Assembly (NCBI GenBank): GCA_029005135.1
Contig: JAQXFO010000010.1
Location: 1 to 41,670 of the forward strand
Source: Lachnospiraceae bacterium
GTDB lineage: Bacteria > Bacillota > Clostridia > Lachnospirales > Lachnospiraceae
Length of the DNA: 41,670 nt
Reading direction: 5' to 3'
Below, piece after piece: positions 17,726 through 25,648 of this stretch. Positions within the stretch are counted from its first letter, which is position 1, and every line of letters begins with the position of its first letter. The notes below the pieces were generated by a model. The model was given only the letters and a program-made list of their open reading frames with translations. It did no database searches and was not told where the DNA came from. The position numbers and the translations under genes were made by a program.

Positions 17726-17757
17726 ACCGTTCGGCGCCGGCGACGGCACCGAACGGT
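17726..17757 (-). terminator. Hairpin between livK and livH, likely partial terminator or mRNA stabiliser
   Basis: On the minus strand a 13-bp stem (17757-17745 with 17738-17726, one G-T pair) has a 6-nt loop and a weak T-containing tail. Such hairpins after the binding-protein gene usually raise its mRNA level over the permease genes. Confidence 0.7.
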
Positions 17758-17798
17758 CTGTTACTTATTTCGTACCGATTTCCCGAATATCACTTTGT

Positions 17799-18998
17799 TT
17801 ACGGTTCGACAGTGGCCAGATACTTGAATTCATTATCTTCAATCTTGATAACAACTGCCGACTTGGTCGGATCGCCGTTGCCGTTATTCCATGTCATGTT
17901 GCCGGTAACGCCTTCATAGGATTCTGTGCTGTTAAGGGCTTCATGGATCGCTTCTCTGTCGAGCTTGTTGGCCTTTTCGATAGCCATCTTCAGAAGCATG
18001 ACGGAATCGTAATTCAGAGCCACGATATCGTTCGGATCGCCGTCTTCCTTATAGGTTTCATGATATTTGTCGATGAACTTCAGCGCCGCGTCGGATGCCA
18101 CATCCTTGTGGTAATGGCCGCACCAGACGGAGCCTTCCAGCAGGTTTTCGGTATCCCATTCAAGAAGAGAAGTATCGCCCCAGGTATCGGAACCAATGAA
18201 CTTGCCTGTGTAGCCCATGGCTCTGGCCTGTGTTGTCTGAGTCACGATCTCTTCATAGAAGTTCGGCAGCAGCAGGATGTCCGGAGCCGCTGTGGCGATC
18301 TTCGTCAGCTGAGACGTGAAGTCAGCCTCACCGGTCTTGCCGTTGTAGGACTGATATTCCACGACCTTGCCGCCCATGTCTTCGAAAGCGCTCTTGAAGT
18401 TGGAAGCAACACCTTCGTTGTACGGATTGGACATATCATACAGGACAGCCGCTGTCTTGGAGTCTTCATAATCATAGGCATACTTGGCAAGGATGTAACC
18501 CTGGAAGCTGTCTGTGAAGCAGCAGCGGAAGATATACGGATTATCTGTCAGTTCGACCAGGGTGGACCACGGTGCAATCATCGGGATCTTGTATTCTTCG
18601 ACGATGGCGGAACCGGCCATACACATATCTGAGTCGTTCGGGCCGACCATGGCCAGGATTTCCTTATCATCGGCAAATTCCTGTGTGTTCAGAGCGGATT
18701 CATCGGTGTTGAAGCCGTTGTCCAGCGCTTTGTAAGCCAGCTTGTAAGACTTGCCGTCGACAGTGACGCCGCCGTTGGCGTTGATCTCTTCGACCGCCAT
18801 ATCGATACCCTTGATGGCGGATTCGCCGATGATCGGGTTGGCACCTGTCAGCTCATAATTGACACCGAAATAAATCGTATCTTCGGAAGAGCCCTTATCC
18901 GCTGAGCCGCCTGATGCAGCACCGGATTCAGAACTGCCGCAGGCTGTCAGGGAAACCGCCATCGCTGCGACTAAAAGCGTAGCCAGTAGTTTTTTCAT
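17799..18998 (-). CDS. livK: Branched-chain amino-acid-type substrate-binding lipoprotein
   Basis: The ATG at 18998 follows AGGAGG. The first 20 residues are a lipoprotein signal ending SLTAC (Cys20). The body is a Leu/Ile/Val-binding-protein fold: YFGVNYELTGANPIIGESAI, GIDMAVEEINANGGV, AMVGPNDSDMC and VLYDMSNPYNEGV. Exact substrate (amino acid, peptide or other) cannot be read. It is the first gene of the liv operon and is separated from livH by the hairpin. Confidence 0.93.
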   Translation of the reverse strand: MKKLLATLLVAAMAVSLTACGSSESGAASGGSADKGSSEDTIYFGVNYELTGANPIIGESAIKGIDMAVEEINANGGVTVDGKSYKLAYKALDNGFNTDESALNTQEFADDKEILAMVGPNDSDMCMAGSAIVEEYKIPMIAPWSTLVELTDNPYIFRCCFTDSFQGYILAKYAYDYEDSKTAAVLYDMSNPYNEGVASNFKSAFEDMGGKVVEYQSYNGKTGEADFTSQLTKIATAAPDILLLPNFYEEIVTQTTQARAMGYTGKFIGSDTWGDTSLLEWDTENLLEGSVWCGHYHKDVASDAALKFIDKYHETYKEDGDPNDIVALNYDSVMLLKMAIEKANKLDREAIHEALNSTESYEGVTGNMTWNNGNGDPTKSAVVIKIEDNEFKYLATVEP

Positions 18999-19089
18999 AA
19001 CAAACTTCCTCCTTTTTTGTTTTGTCGTTGATACTGACTCTTTTTGACCGTTTTCCAAAAAGAATCTGTTCACAACACCTCATGAAGAA

Positions 19090-19118
19090 ATAGTATCATC
19101 GCCTGCTGAATCTGTCAA
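19090..19118 (-). promoter_or_regulatory. Promoter of the liv operon
   Basis: On the minus strand a perfect TTGACA (19118-19113), 17 bp, TACTAT (19095-19090) with an upstream TG (extended -10). The leader to the livK start is about 85 nt. Confidence 0.65.
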
Positions 19119-19181
19119 TTCTCTCAATTTTGCCTTTTTTTGTTGGTGTCAATTTGTTTATTATGCACACATTTCATGTCA

Positions 19182-19210
19182 TTGACCGTCTCTCAACGAT
19201 TTGATAAGAT
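19182..19210 (+). promoter_or_regulatory. Promoter of the flavoprotein cassette
   Basis: TTGACC (19182-19187), 17 bp, TAAGAT (19205-19210) with a TG before the -10. AACGAT (19195-19200) and ATCGTT (19228-19233) form an inverted repeat that brackets the -10, a possible operator for the DeoR gene at the end of the operon. Confidence 0.55.
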
Positions 19211-19276
19211 GAAGCAAATACACCATTATCGTTCATTTTGATTCATTCCGCAGCGTTGCGAAAAAAGGAGAGAAAT

Positions 19277-20770
19277 ATGACTGATTTTGATGTCATCGTC
19301 ATCGGCACCGGCATCAGCGGCGCCTGTATTGCCCGGGAGCTGACCCGCTGGCGGCTGTCGGTCGGTGTTCTGGAAAAGGGTTATGATCTCTGCTGCGGTG
19401 CCACCAAGGGTAATTCCGCCACCGTTCACTCCGGCCACGATGCCGATCACAATACCCTGAAGGGCAAATACAATGTTCTCGGCAATGCCATGTATGATCA
19501 GCTCTGCCGTGAGCTCTCCGTCCCTTTCCGCCGCAACGGCACCATCATCTTTGCGGCTTCCCCTGCCGAAGAGACAGAGCTCGTCCGTCTGAAGGCCAAT
19601 GCCGACAAGGGCGGCGTCCCCGGTGTCCGGATCCTGACCCGGGCTGAGATGGACGCCATGGAAGGCACCTGGGGCAGCGATGTCCGAGGCGGGCTCTATG
19701 CGCCGACCGGCGGTGTAGTCTGTCCTTATACCCTGACCTTTGCCCTCTGTGAAAATGCCGCCCGCAACGGAGCCGAATTCTTCACCAACCGGGAAGTCAC
19801 AGACATCCGACGCGAAGGCGGCCGCTTTATCGTGACCACTCCCGCCGAAACCTACCGCTGCCGTTATGTTTTCAACTGTGCCGGCACCCATGCCGATGAC
19901 ATGAACAATTTTGTCAGCCGTCACAAAATCACGATCATTCCCCGTAAGGGATCTCACATTATTCTTGATAAACGACTGGATCCGTATGTACGCGCCACCC
20001 TGGTCCAGACACCGTCGCCGCTGCCCGGCGGAGGACATACCAAGGGTCAGGGTATCCAGCCGACGATGGACAGAACCGTTATCATCGGCTGCGAAGCCCG
20101 TGACGTCGCCGATAAAGATGACATGGCAACGACGCCCGAGGGTCTTGATGATGTTCTCTCCTATTTCAGAAAGAACTGGCATCTCTTCCCCATCAGCCGT
20201 TTCTATCCGTCCTTCCCCCAGGATCTGGTCATCGGTGCCTTTGCCGGTATACGTCCTCATCCGACAACGGACGATTACATTCTCGGCGAACCGGAGGATT
20301 GCCCGGGCTTCTTCAATATGGCCGGTATCGAATCCCCCGGCATCACAGCCGCACCGGCCATCGCTGCCGATCTTGTCGGACTGGCGGCTGCCCGTTACGG
20401 TTTTGAACCCAACGAAGCCTTTGATCCGATACGCCGCGTCCGCAAGCCCTTCCGCGACATGAGTGCCGACGAAAGGGCCGCCGCCATCGCGGAGGACCCC
20501 GACTACGCTACCATCATCTGCCGCTGCGAGCAGATCACGAAAGCGGAGATTCTGGAGGCCATCCGACGGCCTCTGGGCGCACGCTCGGTCAACAGCGTGA
20601 AGATGCGCGTCCGCGCCGGCATGGGGCGCTGCCAGGGCGGCTTCTGCTCTCCGGAGGTCGTTCGTATCCTGTCGGAAGAACTCGGCATTCCCATGACGGA
20701 GGTTCTGCAAAGCGGCAGCGGATCCAACGTGCTGCCCTATGAAGCCGGTATCGAGGAGGGCCTGTCATGA
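19277..20770 (+). CDS. GlpA-like FAD-dependent oxidoreductase with BFD-type [2Fe-2S] domain
   Basis: The ATG at 19277 follows AAGGAG. The 497-residue product has the FAD motif VIVIGTGISGACIARELTR, the CCGATKGNSATVHSGHDADH stretch shared with GlpA-like enzymes, and IGAFAGIRPHPTTDDYILGE near the FAD site. The C-terminus has ICRCEQI and GMGRCQGGFCSP, a CxCx34Cx4C cluster like the BFD domain of GlpA. By family it oxidises glycerol-3-phosphate or a related hydroxy compound and passes electrons to its partners. It overlaps the next gene by 4 bp and resembles the gene at 1-1369. No glycerol kinase or facilitator is nearby, so the substrate is open. Confidence 0.92.
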   Translation: MTDFDVIVIGTGISGACIARELTRWRLSVGVLEKGYDLCCGATKGNSATVHSGHDADHNTLKGKYNVLGNAMYDQLCRELSVPFRRNGTIIFAASPAEETELVRLKANADKGGVPGVRILTRAEMDAMEGTWGSDVRGGLYAPTGGVVCPYTLTFALCENAARNGAEFFTNREVTDIRREGGRFIVTTPAETYRCRYVFNCAGTHADDMNNFVSRHKITIIPRKGSHIILDKRLDPYVRATLVQTPSPLPGGGHTKGQGIQPTMDRTVIIGCEARDVADKDDMATTPEGLDDVLSYFRKNWHLFPISRFYPSFPQDLVIGAFAGIRPHPTTDDYILGEPEDCPGFFNMAGIESPGITAAPAIAADLVGLAAARYGFEPNEAFDPIRRVRKPFRDMSADERAAAIAEDPDYATIICRCEQITKAEILEAIRRPLGARSVNSVKMRVRAGMGRCQGGFCSPEVVRILSEELGIPMTEVLQSGSGSNVLPYEAGIEEGLS

Positions 20771-22011
20771 CAGAAAAAACCTTTGATCTTGTCATTATCG
20801 GCGGCGGCTGTGCCGGGATGGCGGCAGCGATAGCCGCTTACGACAGCGGTCTGCGCGACATCATCATCATCGAAAGAAGCCCGCTGGCCGGCGGTGTTCT
20901 CCGCCAGTGCATCCACAACGGCTTCGGCATCCAGCAATTTGAACGGGATCTGACCGGTGTCGAATACGCTGATGCCTTCCTGAATGAAGTTAATAAACGG
21001 CAGATCACCCTGATGACAGAGACCATCGTTCTCGAAATCACGCCGGACAGATCCGTTCTGGCCTGCGGTTCAGGGGAAATGGTGCTCATCCGCGCCGGTG
21101 CCGTCATACTGGCCACCGGCTGCCGCGAACGTCCCCGCGGTGCTCTGCTGATCCCGGGAAGTCGTCCCGCCGGCGTCATGACGGCCGGCTGTGCTCAGCG
21201 TTATCTGAATCGGGAGGGCTATCTGGTCGGCAAAAAGATCGTCATCCTCGGTTCCGGTGATATCGGCCTCATTATGGCCCGTCAGTTCGTTCTGGAGGGT
21301 GCCGAGGTCTCCGCTGTCTGTGAGATCATGCCTTATTCTTCCGGTCTGACCCGCAATATCGTCCAGTGTATCGAGGATTATGATATCCCGCTCTTCTTCA
21401 ACACCACCGTCACCCGCATCATCGGCGACAAACGGGTGGAAGCGGTAACGATCGCCGAAGTCGACAAAGACCGGCGTCCCGTTTCCGGAACAGAGCGCCG
21501 GATCGACTGCGACGCCCTGATTCTGTCAGTGGGTCTGATCCCCGAAAATGAACTGGCCATTCAGGCCGGTCTCGCCATGGACAAAGCTACCGGTGGTATT
21601 GTCGCCGACAATACACTGCAGTCCGACACGGAAGGCATCTTTGCCTGCGGCAACGCACTCCACGTCCACGATCTGGCCGATTTTGCCGCCGCGGAAGGCG
21701 CCCTCGCCGGCCGCTGTGCCGCCGATTATGTCAGAAACGGCCGTTCTCCCAAAGGTCAGGTCTTAAAGACCGAAGCCGGCTTCGGCGTACGGGGTCTTGT
21801 TCCTCAGAGGATCCGTCTTCCCCTTGACGAGGCTGTCCGTATCCAGTTCCGTCCGGCCTCCCGCTACACCAACTGCCGCGTGGTAATCCGTTCCGGCGAT
21901 CGGGTAATCGCTTCCCTGAAAAAGCCGATCCTGACCCCCGGAGAAATGTTTATCCGTGAGATCAGGGCCGCCGACATCGACGGCGATATTCATGTGGAGG
22001 TGGTCTTATGA
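20767..22011 (+). CDS. FAD/NAD(P)-binding oxidoreductase, partner of the GlpA-like protein
   Basis: This is a 414-residue pyridine nucleotide-disulfide oxidoreductase fold: an N-terminal FAD motif (VIIGGGCAGMAAAIAAYDSG), an AVILATGCRERPRG segment, a central NAD(P) motif (IVILGSGDIGLIMARQF) and EGIFACGNALHVHDLADFAA near the FAD. It lacks the classical CxxC redox pair, so it probably transfers electrons rather than reducing disulfides. It is the usual second gene of the GlpA-like/DUF1667 cassette in Bacillota. ATGA overlaps both neighbours. Confidence 0.9.
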   Translation: MTEKTFDLVIIGGGCAGMAAAIAAYDSGLRDIIIIERSPLAGGVLRQCIHNGFGIQQFERDLTGVEYADAFLNEVNKRQITLMTETIVLEITPDRSVLACGSGEMVLIRAGAVILATGCRERPRGALLIPGSRPAGVMTAGCAQRYLNREGYLVGKKIVILGSGDIGLIMARQFVLEGAEVSAVCEIMPYSSGLTRNIVQCIEDYDIPLFFNTTVTRIIGDKRVEAVTIAEVDKDRRPVSGTERRIDCDALILSVGLIPENELAIQAGLAMDKATGGIVADNTLQSDTEGIFACGNALHVHDLADFAAAEGALAGRCAADYVRNGRSPKGQVLKTEAGFGVRGLVPQRIRLPLDEAVRIQFRPASRYTNCRVVIRSGDRVIASLKKPILTPGEMFIREIRAADIDGDIHVEVVL

Positions 22012-22388
22012 TTCGTGAACTGATCTGCATCAACTGCCCGATGGGCTGCCGCATGACTGTCACCTTGGAAAACGGTACTGTTACCGATGTGACCGGCAAC
22101 ACCTGCCCCCGCGGAAGGGACTATGCCATACAGGAAGCCACACGACCGCTGCGTGTGCTCACAGGCATCATGAAAGCCGAAGGCTGTCCGTACCCCTTCT
22201 CCGTGCGATCCGACGGCCTGATACCGAAGGACATGATCCGTGACTGTGCTGTCGAACTGAAGAGGCATCACCCACCGCTGCCGGTGGCGGCCGGTGATAT
22301 CGTCATCGCCGATATTCTCGGAACCGGCGTCAATATCATCGCCACAAGCCATCTCGATGCCTCCTTCGATGTGACAAAGCAAAAGTAA
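22008..22388 (+). CDS. DUF1667 protein
   Basis: The 126-residue protein begins with a Cys-rich motif, ELICINCPMGCRM and later GNTCPRGRDYAIQEAT. This CxxCxxxC plus distant Cys arrangement resembles [4Fe-4S] motifs in molybdopterin oxidoreductases. DUF1667 members are the third component of this cassette and probably act as an iron-sulfur subunit. Its start overlaps the preceding stop (ATGA). The iron-sulfur assignment is inference. Confidence 0.9.
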   Translation: MIRELICINCPMGCRMTVTLENGTVTDVTGNTCPRGRDYAIQEATRPLRVLTGIMKAEGCPYPFSVRSDGLIPKDMIRDCAVELKRHHPPLPVAAGDIVIADILGTGVNIIATSHLDASFDVTKQK

Positions 22389-22397
22389 AGGACGCTT

Positions 22398-23219
22398 ATG
22401 GTTAAAGAACAGCGCTGGCAAAACATACTGAGTGAGATCAAAAAAAATGACTCCGTCACCATCGAAACGATCATGCTGATCAATCGCGTCTCCCGCTCCA
22501 CGGCCCGCCGGGATCTGGAAGACATGGAAACAGAGAACCTCCTCCGGCGCGTACGCGGCGGTGCCATACCGCTCCGCACCTATGCCCGAAGCGACAATGT
22601 CTGGCACCTTGCCGAGACGCCGTTGCCTCTGGGGTCATCAAATGAAGCGGAGCCGACCTTCCGCGCCAGAGAAACGCTGTTTCAGGAGGAAAAAAAGCGT
22701 ATCGCCCGGGCAGCCCATAATCTTATCAACCCCGGAGAAACACTGATGCTGGGCGGCGGGACCACCATTCTGGCCTTTGCGCATACACTGTCGGATATCA
22801 ATCCGCTGTATCTGGCGACCAACGACCTGCAGAGTGCCCTTGTCCTGTCCGATTACGATAATGTTGAACTGACTATCCTGGGCGGCAGCCTCCGCCGCAA
22901 GCACTACGCCATGCGGGGCTACTTTACCGAACAGATGATAGCCCAGATGCATGCTGATAAAGCCTTTATCGGCATTGATGCCGTCGATCTCAACGTCGGC
23001 TATATGAACTATTCCACCTCAGAGATCCAGACCAACAAACTGATGCTGGCCAACTCCCATCAGAAAATCATACTGGCCGACCATTCGAAGTTTGAAAAGA
23101 TCGCCTTCGTCAACATATGCAAGATCCACGAAATCGACCTGCTGATAACCGGCCGCGAGATTGATGAACGTTATCTTGAGAAGCTTCATATTCTGGGTGT
23201 TAATGTCATGACCGTATAA
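22398..23219 (+). CDS. DeoR/GlpR-family transcriptional regulator
   Basis: The 273 residues begin with a DeoR winged helix: VTIETIMLINRVSRSTARRD then LEDMETENLLRRVRGGAI. The C-terminal sensor domain follows, with TLMLGGGTTILAFAHTL, LYLATNDLQSALVL, TILGGSLRRKHYAMRG and KIILADHSKFEK. The family binds sugar phosphates and usually represses its own operon, as GlpR does with glycerol-3-phosphate. It lies 9 nt after the DUF1667 gene and is the last gene before a strong terminator. Confidence 0.93.
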   Translation: MVKEQRWQNILSEIKKNDSVTIETIMLINRVSRSTARRDLEDMETENLLRRVRGGAIPLRTYARSDNVWHLAETPLPLGSSNEAEPTFRARETLFQEEKKRIARAAHNLINPGETLMLGGGTTILAFAHTLSDINPLYLATNDLQSALVLSDYDNVELTILGGSLRRKHYAMRGYFTEQMIAQMHADKAFIGIDAVDLNVGYMNYSTSEIQTNKLMLANSHQKIILADHSKFEKIAFVNICKIHEIDLLITGREIDERYLEKLHILGVNVMTV

Positions 23220-23221
23220 GC

Positions 23222-23263
23222 AAGTGACCGCCGGTGTAACAGACACACCGGCGGTCACTTTTA
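23222..23263 (+). terminator. Terminator of the flavoprotein cassette operon
   Basis: A 16-bp perfect stem, 23222-23237 with 23245-23260, with a 7-nt loop and a TTTT tail. Confidence 0.92.
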
Positions 23264-23295
23264 TGAAAAGCAATACTAAAGGAAGACAGCAACAA

Positions 23296-24003
23296 TCAGG
23301 CGTTCACCTGTGCATTAAAGGTATCCACCATGATATCCCAGGCTTTGATCAGATCCGGATCATTGTTAAACAGACCTGAGGAGCCGACGATAAAGGATTC
23401 AATACCGGCATCAGCCAGAATCTTAAAGGTCCTGGCATTGCAGGAGCCATCGATCTCGATAATGTAATGATATTTCTCCGGATTCGACTCTCTCAGAGCT
23501 TTCGCTTCTCTCACCTTGTCGAGAACTTCCGGGATAAACGGCTGACCCGCAAAACCCGGATCCACACTCAGGAATGTGATTTTATCCACCTTATGCAGAT
23601 AGGTCTGAACCATCGACAGAGGTGTTTCCGGATTGATCACGACACCTGTCTTAAAGCCGGCAGCTTTGATCTGATCCATAATGCGGAAGGCTTTCCCATT
23701 AATGACTTCGGCATGCGGGCAGTAATAGCTGATGATGCCTCTGTCGGTCATCGGCTTAACAGCCTTGCTGCAGGCTTCAATGTACTGAGCCGGATCAGTC
23801 ACCATCAGATGGAAATCCATCGGAATATCGCAGGCCGGAGCCATGGCCTTCGCCATATCCGGTGACAGCGTGATATTCGGAACAAAATGACCGTCCATGA
23901 TATCAAAATGATACAGATCGGCTCTCTTGTTCAGAATATCGAGCTGTGCTTTCATATTCAGAAAATCCATGCACATCAGAGACGGGTTAAAAATCGGTTT
24001 CAT
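23296..24003 (-). CDS. alsE: D-allulose-6-phosphate 3-epimerase
   Basis: The 235 residues form a ribulose-phosphate-epimerase-type TIM barrel with features that set AlsE apart from Rpe: NPSLMCMDFL at the N-terminus, FDIMDGHFVPNITLSPDM, VINPETPLSMVQTY, HKVDKITFLSVDPGFAGQPF and EIDGSCNARTF, SSGLFNNDPD. Metal ligands are recognisable as His32, Asp34, His65 and an Asp near 185. AlsE interconverts allulose-6-phosphate and fructose-6-phosphate. It is transcribed alone from the promoter at 24063-24091, and its 3' end faces the cassette terminator. The two RpiB-family genes at the far end of the locus could supply the matching allose-6-phosphate isomerase. Confidence 0.9.
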   Translation of the reverse strand: MKPIFNPSLMCMDFLNMKAQLDILNKRADLYHFDIMDGHFVPNITLSPDMAKAMAPACDIPMDFHLMVTDPAQYIEACSKAVKPMTDRGIISYYCPHAEVINGKAFRIMDQIKAAGFKTGVVINPETPLSMVQTYLHKVDKITFLSVDPGFAGQPFIPEVLDKVREAKALRESNPEKYHYIIEIDGSCNARTFKILADAGIESFIVGSSGLFNNDPDLIKAWDIMVDTFNAQVNA

Positions 24004-24062
24004 CTTTTTTTCTCCTCATTGTTATGCCGGGTTATTTTTGAATAACCTGTAATAAAAAACTG

Positions 24063-24095
24063 TATCTATGATAATATTGAAACAGGTTCAATATT
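24063..24095 (-). promoter_or_regulatory. alsE promoter overlapped by a long palindromic operator
   Basis: On the minus strand TTGAAC (24091-24086), 17 bp, TAGATA (24068-24063). The -35 lies inside a perfect inverted repeat with 9-bp arms: AATATTGAA (24073-24081), 5-bp spacer, TTCAATATT (24087-24095). A repressor here would block alsE. A second inverted repeat GGTTATT/AATAACC lies further down the leader. Confidence 0.6.
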
Positions 24096-24167
24096 GCACA
24101 AAAGAATCCATACGCAGCCGCCAGAGCTGTCAGATTTACCAAAACAATCATTGAGGGGTATGACAAC

Positions 24168-24944
24168 GTGAAGTCAAATTTTCTGAATCGTAAGAATTAT
24201 ATTCTCGAAAAGCTCGAAGCCGAAGGACAAATCGATACCGCTAAGCTTGCCGAGGAGCTAAATGTTACAAAAGAAACTCTCCGAAAAGACCTGACCTCTC
24301 TTGAAGAAAAAAGGCTTCTCATCCGTACTCATGGCGGAGCTTTACGTGCCGACAGCAGTTCTCCGGCCATCGCGCAGACAGCCTACCGCCAGATGCTTCA
24401 CCGCGAAGAAAAGGAAAAGCTGTGCCGTGCCGCCGCCTCCCTGATCAAAGACGGCGATACGATCTATATCGACGGCAGTACAACCTGCTTTTCAATTCTC
24501 AAGTTCATCGATCCTTCCATTCGCATAACCGTTATCACCAATTCGATTCAGCTCATTGTCGAATCCGAAGAATACATAAGCGACAAGATTCTGGTATTCC
24601 TTGTGGGCGGCATCTATGTCAAAGCCTTCCATTCCTGTTTTGGCGATATGGCCATCAAGATGTCTTCATCCTTCCATCCGAACAAGGCCTTCTTTTCGTT
24701 TATGAGTCTTGATGATGAAGGAAACCTGTATGATGCCGATATGTACGGTGTTGATCTGAAAAAGCATTTCACGGCCAATACCGAATCGGTCTATTTTCTC
24801 CTCGATCATTCAAAAATCGGCAAGCGAGGCGGCATCTCCCTGATCGCGGTCGATGCTGCCGATGTCATCATAACTGACGACCGTATTACGGAACAGCAGC
24901 GAATGATTCTTGAATGCTTCAGAAAAAAGCTGCTCATTGTTTGA
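24168..24944 (+). CDS. DeoR-family transcriptional regulator
   Basis: The GTG at 24168 follows GAGGGG. The protein has a DeoR helix-turn-helix (DTAKLAEELNVTKETLRKDL then RTHGGALRAD) and the sugar-phosphate sensor domain (DGDTIYIDGSTTCFSILKF; ITVITNSIQLIV; FLLDHSKIGKRGG). It is a close paralogue of the regulator at 31105-31884, with aligned motifs throughout. It lies between the divergent alsE and the convergent aldolase. The sequence CAAAACAAT just upstream (24140-24148) recurs at 37669-37677, so it may be an operator. Confidence 0.93.
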   Translation: MKSNFLNRKNYILEKLEAEGQIDTAKLAEELNVTKETLRKDLTSLEEKRLLIRTHGGALRADSSSPAIAQTAYRQMLHREEKEKLCRAAASLIKDGDTIYIDGSTTCFSILKFIDPSIRITVITNSIQLIVESEEYISDKILVFLVGGIYVKAFHSCFGDMAIKMSSSFHPNKAFFSFMSLDDEGNLYDADMYGVDLKKHFTANTESVYFLLDHSKIGKRGGISLIAVDAADVIITDDRITEQQRMILECFRKKLLIV

Positions 24945-24982
24945 AAACAGGCTGGCTCTCTGTCATCCCCCGCGATCTGCGT

Positions 24983-25630
24983 TCAGCGCTGACCGTAACT
25001 GTTTTTTACAAAATCCTGCATAAACTGAACTTCTTCATCCGGAATGCCGCAGGGTGTTCCATGGGAGGCCTCCACCATATACAGGATCTGAGCCGTCATT
25101 TCCAGAATCGTCGCCGATGTGAAAGCGCCTTCCATATCACGGCCCACGCAGAGGGCGCCATGGGAATTCAGAAGACAGGCCATCGCTTTTTTACCCAGAG
25201 CTGCTATAGCCGCATCCGACAGGGCATCGCTGCCGGGTATCTCATGTTTCGGGGTACAGCGCACCACATCACAGAGAAGCTGAGCGGCTTCGTCGATAAT
25301 CATCGGGATATCTTCACCTTTAGCGGCAAATACGGTCGAATACAGCGCGTGAGTATGAATAACGGCATTAATATCCTCTCTGGCTCTGAACACTGCCGTA
25401 TGCATCGGTGTTTCAACGGTGGGCTTTCTGTGTCCGTCCACAATATTTCCGAAAAGATCGGTGACAACGATATCCTCTTCACCGATGGTATTGTATGGCA
25501 TACCGCTCGGTGTCAGATAAACCAGCTGTGTTTCAGGATCTCTGACGCTGATATTACCGTAGGTTGATACTGTCAGACCGGATTCAGCCATACGCAGCCC
25601 GCTTTCAACAATTAATTTTTTGTAATTCAT
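24983..25630 (-). CDS. Class II aldolase, L-fuculose/rhamnulose-1-phosphate aldolase type
   Basis: The ATG at 25630 follows AAGGAG. The 215 residues match FucA-like zinc aldolases: GLTVSTYGNISVRDPET, TPSGMPYNTI, ETPMHTAVF with the catalytic Glu, VIHTHALYSTVFA carrying the HxH zinc pair, and LLNSHGALCVG with the third His. Such enzymes split ketose-1-phosphates into dihydroxyacetone phosphate and an aldehyde; some relatives are epimerases or decarboxylases. It is the last gene of the long minus-strand operon, 18 nt after a rhamnulokinase-like gene, which suits a kinase-aldolase pair. Confidence 0.88.
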   Translation of the reverse strand: MNYKKLIVESGLRMAESGLTVSTYGNISVRDPETQLVYLTPSGMPYNTIGEEDIVVTDLFGNIVDGHRKPTVETPMHTAVFRAREDINAVIHTHALYSTVFAAKGEDIPMIIDEAAQLLCDVVRCTPKHEIPGSDALSDAAIAALGKKAMACLLNSHGALCVGRDMEGAFTSATILEMTAQILYMVEASHGTPCGIPDEEVQFMQDFVKNSYGQR

Positions 25631-25648
25631 ACTATCTCCTTTCAATCC

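Noticed and set aside
19226-20710. Nearly 500-codon open frame antisense to the GlpA-like gene
   Set aside because: It mirrors the real gene in GC-rich DNA and shows no recognisable domain.
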